From a virus, in the IMG/VR virus record IMGVR_UViG_3300002143_000056, positions 1 to 25,906 of that record: DNA of 25,906 nt. The stretch is one strand, 5' to 3'. The position numbers and the translations under genes were made by a program. How positions within the stretch are numbered: position 1 is the first letter of the stretch; every line of letters begins with the position of its first letter. Under the pieces are notes generated by a model, which saw only the letters and a program-made list of their open reading frames with translations, was not told the DNA's origin and did not search any database. Positions 20,846-25,906 of the stretch are shown one piece after another.

Positions 20846-22231
20846 ATGGATCACTTTTATGACGGACAAGTAAGAAGATACTTAACACAATTTATGAGGG
20901 CAATGAGTAACTTCAGTTACAAAGACGGCAGTGGCCGACTTGTACAAGTGCCCGTAATGTATGGCGATCCGTCTAGGCAAACTGCGGCATTGCTTAAGAA
21001 GAACAGCGAAAACACTATTCCAGCCGCTCCATTTATTGCCTGCTACATTAAAAGCCTAAATTATGACCAGGCTAGATTACAGGATCCTACATTCGTTAGT
21101 ACAGTTAATATTAGAGAACGAGAATATGACGAAGCTACCGGAGAATATACTCAGGTACAAGGAAGAGGATATTCTGTTGAACGAATAATGCCCGCACCTT
21201 ATAAACTAACATTTTCTACAGACATATGGACTACTAACACAGATCAAAAGTTACAAATTTTTGAACAGTTGGCATACTTGTTTAATCCTAGTTTAGAATT
21301 ACAAACTACTGACAATTATATAGACTGGACTAGTCTAACTGTCTTGTATCTAAAAGATACTAATTGGACCAGTAGGCAAGTTCCCCAAGGAGCAAACCAA
21401 GATATTGATATTTTAAACTTGACATTTGAAACACCTATCTGGATTACTCCTCCTGCAAAAGTAAAACGAATGGGGATTATTACAAAGATTATTGCCAATG
21501 TATTTTCAAATGAAGAAGGCACTGTTAAGAGTGAATATTCTAATGCTAATTCTGTTTATGTGGGACTCGGAGATCGAGTTGCACGAACAGTAGTTACGCC
21601 CGGCGACTTTGAACTATTGGTGCTCAACAATGTAGCTAGTATTGTAAAAAATAATATATTTTCCGATGCACAAGATGTCTATATGCCCGACCATACAGTA
21701 TCATGGAGAAAGTTATTAGATCTGTATCCAGGACAATTTAGGGCAGGGTTGTCTCAATTAAGATTAACAAAATCTGATGGTAATGAAGTAATCGCCTATG
21801 TTAGCCTAGACCCATTTGACGAAAGAAGAATGGTGTTAAGTATTGATACTGATACAATCCCCACTAATACCATCATAGACGGCAGGGGAACTATTGATGC
21901 TATTATTAATCCAGAAACAATCGACGGTATTCCTGCATCAGGAACTAGGTATCTGATATTAGAAGATATAAATCCTAACTATGCAGACCTTGGTGACGAT
22001 GGTCCGTTACTGTGGAAGAACAGTGATACTTCGGATTTTGTTGCACATGCAAACGATATTATAGAACGGGATGGTGCAGACTGGGTTGTTGTTTTCAATT
22101 CTCAAGAGGTCACCGAGACAACTTATATAACTAACATTTATACGAACCTTCAATATAAGTGGGACGGTGAAAGCTGGAGCAAGAGTTTTGAAGGCATATA
22201 CGATAAGGACGCATGGAGAATAATTCTGTAA
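20846..22231 (+). CDS. 15: gp15, tail completion / sheath-terminator protein, extended
   Basis: The 461-aa protein matches T4 gp15 (272 aa), which caps the finished tail and binds gp13/gp14. MDHFYDGQVRRYLTQFMRAM, VQVPVMYGDPSRQTAAL, IPAAPFIACYIKSLNYDQAR, SVERIMPAPYKLTFSTDIWT, QKLQIFEQLAYLFNPSLELQ, and ILNLTFETPIWITPPAKVKR are in gp15 order and cover residues 1-215. Residues about 240-461 are added: a beta-rich region with VSLDPFDERRMVLSIDTD, TRYLILEDINPNY, DWVVVFNSQEVTE and a final LQYKWDGESWSKSFEG module of the type seen in gp14 and the sheath. It has no good Shine-Dalgarno; translation is likely coupled to gp14, whose stop is 1 bp away. Confidence 0.87.
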   Translation: MDHFYDGQVRRYLTQFMRAMSNFSYKDGSGRLVQVPVMYGDPSRQTAALLKKNSENTIPAAPFIACYIKSLNYDQARLQDPTFVSTVNIREREYDEATGEYTQVQGRGYSVERIMPAPYKLTFSTDIWTTNTDQKLQIFEQLAYLFNPSLELQTTDNYIDWTSLTVLYLKDTNWTSRQVPQGANQDIDILNLTFETPIWITPPAKVKRMGIITKIIANVFSNEEGTVKSEYSNANSVYVGLGDRVARTVVTPGDFELLVLNNVASIVKNNIFSDAQDVYMPDHTVSWRKLLDLYPGQFRAGLSQLRLTKSDGNEVIAYVSLDPFDERRMVLSIDTDTIPTNTIIDGRGTIDAIINPETIDGIPASGTRYLILEDINPNYADLGDDGPLLWKNSDTSDFVAHANDIIERDGADWVVVFNSQEVTETTYITNIYTNLQYKWDGESWSKSFEGIYDKDAWRIIL

Positions 22232-22662
22232 ACACGCAACAAATCATCGCTAGCGGTGGGCTGTTTCTTGCGAAGAAAACTAAGAGATTTTTGTTCTTGC
22301 TACGCACACAGGGAAGAACTGCTGGTACATGGGGACTAGTAGGCGGTCGAAAAGAACCCAGTGATGCTACACCGTTCGAAGCATTGCGTAGAGAAATAGA
22401 AGAAGAAATAGGTAAAGTTACTACCTTACAAAAGATTGTTCCCCTGGAATTATTCACTTCAAATGATCAAAACTTCCAATATAACACTTATGTCTGTATT
22501 GTTGAAGAAGAATTTATTCCCATACTAAATGAAGAACACAGCGGTTACGCATGGTGTAGTTTTGACAACTGGCCCAAGCCCTTGCATCAAGGTGTGAAGA
22601 CCAGTTTTGGAAATAAAGTAATCAGAGCAAAGCTGGAATTACTTTTAGATTTATTTGACTAA
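22213..22662 (+). CDS. Nudix hydrolase
   Basis: The 149-aa enzyme should cleave a nucleoside diphosphate linked to another moiety, for example a modified dNTP, NAD or capped RNA; the substrate is not visible. The Nudix box lies at 44-68: GGRKEPS, then ATPFEALRREIEEEIG, with the metal-binding REIEEE intact. Compared with the GX5EX7REUXEEXGU rule there is one extra residue before the helix and an Asp or Ala where the first Glu belongs. Strands ASGGLFLAKKTKRFLFLLRT and TWGLVGG are typical. The ATG lies 19 bp inside the end of gp15 with AAGGA only 3 nt upstream, so it is translationally coupled to a structural gene. Its 3' end overlaps the opposing glycosyltransferase by 12 bp. Confidence 0.88.
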   Translation: MENNSVNTQQIIASGGLFLAKKTKRFLFLLRTQGRTAGTWGLVGGRKEPSDATPFEALRREIEEEIGKVTTLQKIVPLELFTSNDQNFQYNTYVCIVEEEFIPILNEEHSGYAWCSFDNWPKPLHQGVKTSFGNKVIRAKLELLLDLFD

Positions 22663-23304
22663 TTCCGGACCAAACGCCCATTGACCTAGATGTCTAAGTT
22701 CTAAACTTAGTTGAGTGTCAACTTTAATAGTGTGCCCTTGTTCAGCGATCTTCATACAGAAGTCCATATCTTCGCCAAGGTTATCTTTAGTGTGGTCGTT
22801 CCATCTAAACTCAAACCACGGTTGAGCAATTTCATCTAGTATTGCGGTCTTCATCATAAAGCATCCCATACCAATACCTTCTATAGGAACAAGATCAGGT
22901 TGTGGACTAAGACTTAGAGGATTCTGCCAGTCGCCGATCTTTTGATATGCAACACCCTTAAATGGTGGTTGGCGTTTGACATAGTTTGCAGTTACCACAT
23001 CTTCTTCATGTGCCATCAATCTAGATGCGACCGTTTGTGGGAATGTCATGTCGCTGTCTAACCATAGCATATATTCAGCACCAATCTTCTGTGCTTCCAT
23101 TGCAAGATTTTCTCTCTGTGTTAACAATACCGTGCTGGAGTCGTAGACCACATGAGTGTCAATTCCGTTCTGTGTATTGAATTTAACTAGCTCTATTAGA
23201 CATTTACTAAATGCTGAATGAATCATGTCCCTGCAAGGAACAAGTACTGCTAGTTTTTTCTTTTTAATAGCCCATTTGCTACTGTTAAAAACACTTTTTG
23301 TCAT
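22651..23304 (-). CDS. GT-A family glycosyltransferase-like protein
   Basis: The 217-aa protein looks like a small family 2-like glycosyltransferase: KLAVLVPCRDMIHSAF (nucleotide-binding strand and loop), TQRENLAMEAQKIGAEYMLW then the DSD motif (WLDSDMTFP, 83-85) that holds the metal and sugar nucleotide, a GIGMGCFMMKTAIL acceptor loop (143-155), a GEDMDFC catalytic-type acidic motif (177-183) and a late His in LRHLG (205). It is cytosolic, with no membrane segment. In phages such enzymes may glycosylate modified DNA bases, virion proteins or host surface sugars; none is favoured by the neighbours. Its ATG overlaps the stop of the 158-aa gene by 4 bp, so the pair is co-translated. Confidence 0.8.
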   Translation of the reverse strand: MTKSVFNSSKWAIKKKKLAVLVPCRDMIHSAFSKCLIELVKFNTQNGIDTHVVYDSSTVLLTQRENLAMEAQKIGAEYMLWLDSDMTFPQTVASRLMAHEEDVVTANYVKRQPPFKGVAYQKIGDWQNPLSLSPQPDLVPIEGIGMGCFMMKTAILDEIAQPWFEFRWNDHTKDNLGEDMDFCMKIAEQGHTIKVDTQLSLELRHLGQWAFGPELVK

Positions 23305-23777
23305 GCACCCGCCACATCTTTACTTAGGGTCTCTCCCTGAATAACTAATTCTTGTACAGAATTAATAATATCCTGGCTTCGTTTTGCGGCTAGTATAAAA
23401 TCGTCGGGCGATAATTTACACATGTCAGTCATTGTTTCGATGCTAAGTGCATCATTACACAGAGTTTCTAGAGCTCCCCGGCGAGCGATGGATTCGATGA
23501 AGTGGTGGTGTGCGGCCTCTTCGCTATCTGATAACAGCTCCTCACATTCAGCCTGATCCAGTTCCGTTGATAAATCTTCTAGGAGTTCTAGTTCGCTAGC
23601 TTCTATTAATGTTTTTTCGGAAATGGCTCGAAGTCGCTCAATTCTTTTTAAGAATTTTAATAGCGTGATAGGATTACTAGTTCTATCGTGCCACACTATG
23701 TTGTCTAATTCCCAACGAGTATATCCGGGTGGTGCGATGCTGATCAGTTTCTTTATATCTAATTTATTTTTCTTCAT
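23301..23777 (-). CDS. Conserved helical phage protein of unknown function (158 aa)
   Basis: The protein is almost all helix. It starts MKKNKLDIKKLISIAPPGYTRW, with WELDNIVWHDRTSNPITLLKFLKRIERL next, then ELELLEDLSTELDQAECEEL, a His-rich AAHHHFIESIARRGALETLC, and KLSPDDFILAAKRSQDIINSVQELVIQGETL. No catalytic motif or domain known to me is visible. I recall the HHHFIESIARRGALE region as the kind of sequence conserved in unannotated genes of aquatic T4-like phages, but cannot give a function. AGGT near the start (23777) is a weak Shine-Dalgarno. It lies 13 bp after the 66-aa gene and overlaps the glycosyltransferase start. Confidence 0.65.
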   Translation of the reverse strand: MKKNKLDIKKLISIAPPGYTRWELDNIVWHDRTSNPITLLKFLKRIERLRAISEKTLIEASELELLEDLSTELDQAECEELLSDSEEAAHHHFIESIARRGALETLCNDALSIETMTDMCKLSPDDFILAAKRSQDIINSVQELVIQGETLSKDVAGA

Positions 23778-23790
23778 TAATCAACCTATA

Positions 23791-23991
23791 TTAAGAGTAA
23801 GTATACGGAGTAGTTTTACCACCAAAAGTAGAACTAAAACTAATTTGGGCACTTGCAATTTTACCGCCATAACTAACACCAAGTGTTGCGCTAAGACGGA
23901 TGTTTAGACCACCGGTAGGAGCAGTGTTTGTATATGCTTGATTCACGCCTCCCATTTTTATCGCTGATCCCGTTGCTGGTAAAACTGACAC
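23791..23991 (-). CDS. Small virion-type protein (66 aa)
   Basis: The start is GTG at 23991 (MSVLPATGSAIKMGGVNQAY), supported by AGGGGA 6 nt upstream; there is no ATG before residue 13. The protein has a short LPATGSAIKMGGVNQAYT lead and repeated beta-like stretches (TAPTGGLNIRLSATLGVSYGG, KIASAQISFSSTFGG). It resembles the small 'LPxSGxIxxxxIN...' proteins often found next to tail fibre genes in aquatic phages, where they are thought to be minor structural or fibre-associated parts. It is directly downstream of the S74 fibre, with two AATAAATA late motifs before it. Function is not established. Confidence 0.68.
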   Translation of the reverse strand: MSVLPATGSAIKMGGVNQAYTNTAPTGGLNIRLSATLGVSYGGKIASAQISFSSTFGGKTTPYTYS

Positions 23992-24005
23992 TTATAGTCC
24001 CCTGA

Positions 24006-24013
24006 TATTTATT
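24006..24013 (-). promoter_or_regulatory. Late promoter motif AATAAATA before the 66-aa gene
   Basis: Minus strand AATAAATA, 14 nt before the GTG at 23991. The intervening sequence holds the AGGGGA Shine-Dalgarno, so this message would have a short leader, unlike those with 5-7 nt spacing. Confidence 0.6.
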
Positions 24014-24056
24014 GACCAAATTTTTCGTAAGTTGAAAATATGAAATATGTAACTTC

Positions 24057-24064
24057 TATTTATT
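24057..24064 (-). promoter_or_regulatory. Second, upstream late motif AATAAATA
   Basis: A further exact AATAAATA on the minus strand, 43 nt upstream of the nearer one, in the 196-bp gap between the fibre gene and the 66-aa gene. It lies downstream of the hairpin at 24103-24136. Confidence 0.5.
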
Positions 24065-24102
24065 GGTTGGTTAACCATGCATATTTTCTTTGGAAAAATG
24101 TT

Positions 24103-24136
24103 AGCAACATCGAGACATAATAATCTCGATGTTGCT
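24103..24136 (-). terminator. Probable terminator hairpin after the tail fibre
   Basis: A perfect 13-bp stem AGCAACATCGAGA / TCTCGATGTTGCT (24103-24115 with 24124-24136) with an 8-nt loop. On the minus strand it is followed after AACA by five T. It lies 51 bp beyond the fibre stop. The T-run is short and offset, so a processing or mRNA-stability hairpin is also possible. Confidence 0.6.
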
Positions 24137-24187
24137 AGTTGAAATGGATTAAATTTAGCCATGTGTTCCTTTTCGCTGGTATCTAGC

Positions 24188-25906
24188 TTAAGGTCTAGGC
24201 TTAATGTTATCTATTTGGGCCGTTAATGCAGTTATCTTATTTGATAATGTATCAATTGTTTTCTGTTGCTCTTTTATTGCTTCAATCAATAGCGGCACAA
24301 TCTTTTCGTATTGTACAGTCTTATAATTTTCGCCACTCTTACTACTGCCACTCTCGTCAATGTCAAACGGTGCAAGGCGAACTGCTTCTGGTAGTACTGC
24401 TTCAATTTCATCAGCAAATACACCAACTAATTTCTTAGTTCGGTCATACCCGTAACTTTCAGCAACAGCATTTGGAGTGTAAGTAATACCACTTAATGAT
24501 AACACTTTTACTAGAGCATTGTCAATTACTTGCACATTTTCTTTTAGCCTACGATCAGAATAATATGCTGTAATCTCATTGGTTGCTCGAATTTCACCAG
24601 CTGTAGCACTGGCTGCTGTTCCAACTCCTAGACTGTTAAATTGTACGTTACTTGATGTGGCAACCGCTTGGCCAATACTAATCGTAACCGCGCCGGTAGC
24701 ACCAGAAACACTAACACCTGTACCTGCCACTGCACTTGTTACACCGGTATTAGTAATAGTGACTGCACCGGTTGCTCCCGACACGCTAATTGCTGTACCT
24801 GCCACTGCACTTGTTACACCGGCATTGGTCCAAGTAACCGCCGCCGATCCATTGAATGCTGTTCCTGATAATCCAGTTCCAGCAGTTAACGAGTTAGCAA
24901 CACTACCAGCACCACCACTTGCACTATCAGCGATGACAGCACGACCTACATATATACTTGCTGTGTTTGTATATACAGGAGAACTTGCGCCAGCACTTAC
25001 TAAAAGTTGTCCTGCTGTACCGTATGCTGTACCACCTGCACCAAAACTTATACCACCGCCGGAGGTAATTCGTAGTCGTTCGTTGCCGCTGTTCGTTAAA
25101 AATCTAATAAAATTACCTGGTGTATCAAAAACTATTGAATTATTAACACCGTGATCGCCGAGGTAAAGACTAGTTCCGTAGTTAGAAATTTCTAATCTTG
25201 AGCCTCCTACAGACCCATCCATCTGACATATCACATTAGTAGTAGCAGCAACATGTAATTTATATGCTGGGGTAATTCCAAGACCAACATTGCCAGTACT
25301 TGGATTAATAACAAAACTACTTGTGGTGTAAACACTTTCAGCAGTAGCACTGGCATTATTACTATCAACAAATGTTGGAAAGTAATTTGCACTGGCTGTT
25401 TGTATTGCGGTGTTAACTTGACTTGATCCACCACTTGCACTATCAGCGATGACAGCTCGGTTAACATACATACTAGCAGTTGTTGTCCAGGTAGGAGCAC
25501 CTGCAAAGTTGGCCTGTAGGAAGTTACCTGTGGTAGCTGTACTTATAAACGCAGTGGTACTTGCGGCTGATTGATATACTAACTGCCCGGCAGTACCTGC
25601 ACGAACACTAGTTGCGATAGCCGCATTAGCCACATAGATATTTGCAGTGGTTGTCCAGGCAGGTGCTCCATTGGTCGTTGCTTGCCAGAACTGGCCAGTT
25701 GTACCTGAGCTGGCAAATAATGTTGTACTTGGCGCTGACTGATATGGAATTTGCCACGCATTACCACCGGCTAAGTTCGTAGCGGTTGCAGATCCACCAC
25801 TTGCACTATCAGCGATGACAGCACGACCTACATATATACTTGCTGTGTTTGTATATACAGGAGCACTTGCGCCAGCACTTACTAAAAGTTGTCCTGCTGT
25901 ACCTGG
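24188..25906 (-). CDS. Repeat-rich tail fibre with S74 intramolecular chaperone (partial, 5' end off window)
   Basis: The frame stays open to the right edge, giving the last 572 residues. The last 123 residues are a peptidase S74 chaperone: SDRRLKEN motif (24536-24559), then VIDNALVKVLSLSGITYT, YDRTKKLVGVFADEIEAVLP and a C-terminal coiled coil (VPLLIEAIKEQQKTIDTL). In this family the domain trimerises the fibre and then cuts itself off at the Ser before Asp. Upstream lies a 'Gly/Ser/Thr/Ala' shaft built of repeats: AGQLLVSAGAS..PVYTNTAS, then IYVGRAVIADSASGG, and a 25-residue unit GVTSAVAGT..SVSGATGAV repeated twice. It also has a YKLHVAATTNVICQMDGS module. The fibre would be a host-recognition or collar fibre. 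Which one cannot be said. Confidence 0.88.
   Translation of the reverse strand, partial: PGTAGQLLVSAGASAPVYTNTASIYVGRAVIADSASGGSATATNLAGGNAWQIPYQSAPSTTLFASSGTTGQFWQATTNGAPAWTTTANIYVANAAIATSVRAGTAGQLVYQSAASTTAFISTATTGNFLQANFAGAPTWTTTASMYVNRAVIADSASGGSSQVNTAIQTASANYFPTFVDSNNASATAESVYTTSSFVINPSTGNVGLGITPAYKLHVAATTNVICQMDGSVGGSRLEISNYGTSLYLGDHGVNNSIVFDTPGNFIRFLTNSGNERLRITSGGGISFGAGGTAYGTAGQLLVSAGASSPVYTNTASIYVGRAVIADSASGGAGSVANSLTAGTGLSGTAFNGSAAVTWTNAGVTSAVAGTAISVSGATGAVTITNTGVTSAVAGTGVSVSGATGAVTISIGQAVATSSNVQFNSLGVGTAASATAGEIRATNEITAYYSDRRLKENVQVIDNALVKVLSLSGITYTPNAVAESYGYDRTKKLVGVFADEIEAVLPEAVRLAPFDIDESGSSKSGENYKTVQYEKIVPLLIEAIKEQQKTIDTLSNKITALTAQIDNIKPRP
24719..24822 (-). repeat. Tandem 75-bp (25-residue) repeat in the fibre
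   Basis: The 29-nt segments at 24719-24747 and 24794-24822 are identical and 75 bp apart, exactly 25 codons. The unit encodes GVTSAVAGT..SVSGATGAV. The period is a whole number of codons, so copy-number change would keep frame. Confidence 0.8.
24912..25021 (-). repeat. 110-bp direct repeat in the fibre, copy 1
   Basis: Matches 25794-25903 at 109 of 110 positions by eye (one A/C difference). It encodes the AGQLLVSAGAS / VYTNTASIYVGRAVIADS shaft module. The distance between copies, 882 bp, is 294 codons, so recombination between them would delete in frame. The first 29 nt recur at 25428-25456. Confidence 0.85.
25794..25903 (-). repeat. 110-bp direct repeat in the fibre, copy 2
   Basis: Second copy of the repeat at 24912-25021, ending 3 bp before the window edge. 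The identity is at DNA level, beyond what protein conservation alone would need, so the duplication is recent or kept similar by recombination. Confidence 0.85.

Noticed and set aside
24040-24120. A 26-codon plus-strand frame (MKYVTSIYWL...) in the fibre/66-aa gap
   Set aside because: It runs into the 13-bp hairpin and over a minus-strand late motif, has no ribosome-binding site, and is too short to support.
24579-25154. A 191-codon plus-strand open frame opposite the fibre gene
   Set aside because: It is the complement of Ala/Val/Thr-rich repeats, which leave the opposite frame free of stops; it has no Shine-Dalgarno and overlaps a certain gene throughout.
1-25906. tRNA genes, CRISPR arrays or insertion sequences
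   Set aside because: Reading both strands by eye, I saw no cloverleaf with a TTCGAATC-type T-loop, no regularly spaced short palindromic repeats, and no transposase; the only mobile-type genes are the HNH and the intein.

Overview
The window is a piece of a T4-like myovirus genome (double-stranded DNA, contractile tail). Neck, tail, terminase and recombination genes of the T4 core set are recognisable: gp13, gp14, gp15, gp18, gp19, gp16, gp17, gp4/gp50, gp32, UvsX, and probably UvsY and UvsW. Sequence style suggests the aquatic T4-like phages seen in cyanophage, pelagiphage and metagenomic genomes: a canonical GESGAGKS Walker A in UvsX, a gp32 with only part of the T4 zinc ligands, enlarged neck and sheath proteins, small Nudix and glycosyltransferase genes, and an S74 fibre. 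No gene in the window names the host.

Layout, left to right. 1-4070, all minus strand: a replication/recombination block (start of a UvsW-like helicase, an unknown protein with a HARP-like segment, UvsY-like mediator, a small acidic protein, UvsX, gp32), with overlapping sigma70-like and T4-late-like promoters upstream of gp32. 4199-13307, minus: a 754-aa unknown, the terminase large subunit in two pieces around an HNH endonuclease gene, two acidic or charged unknowns, small terminase, gp4-like head completion protein, a small unknown and a tube-fold protein. 13368-16958, minus: tail tube gp19 and a very large sheath gp18. 17061-19613: a plus-strand Cys4 protein, then minus-strand dNMP kinase, SAM methyltransferase and neck protein gp13. 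19642-22662, plus: gp14, gp15 and a Nudix hydrolase. 22651-25906, minus: glycosyltransferase, two small proteins and a repeat-rich tail fibre that ends in an S74 chaperone and runs off the window.

The main find is the terminase large subunit. Its ATPase half ends in a 32-residue intein start (Cys1, block A). Its nuclease half begins with a 111-residue intein remainder (blocks B to G) ending Asn before Cys+1. Between them lies a separate HNH homing-endonuclease gene. This is an atypically (very early) split intein in a fractured gene, related in architecture to the AceL-TerL type known from metagenomes. Working terminase would need protein trans-splicing.

The second find is regulatory. A T4-like late -10 motif (NATAAATA) lies exactly 5 or 7 nt before the start codon of several genes that mostly lack a Shine-Dalgarno sequence, which predicts leaderless or nearly leaderless late mRNAs. 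Two such motifs abut head to head between gp13 and gp14. Genes with good Shine-Dalgarno sequences mostly lack the motif at that distance. Two clear intrinsic terminators (9194-9222 and 13325-13350) are each followed within a few bases by such a promoter.
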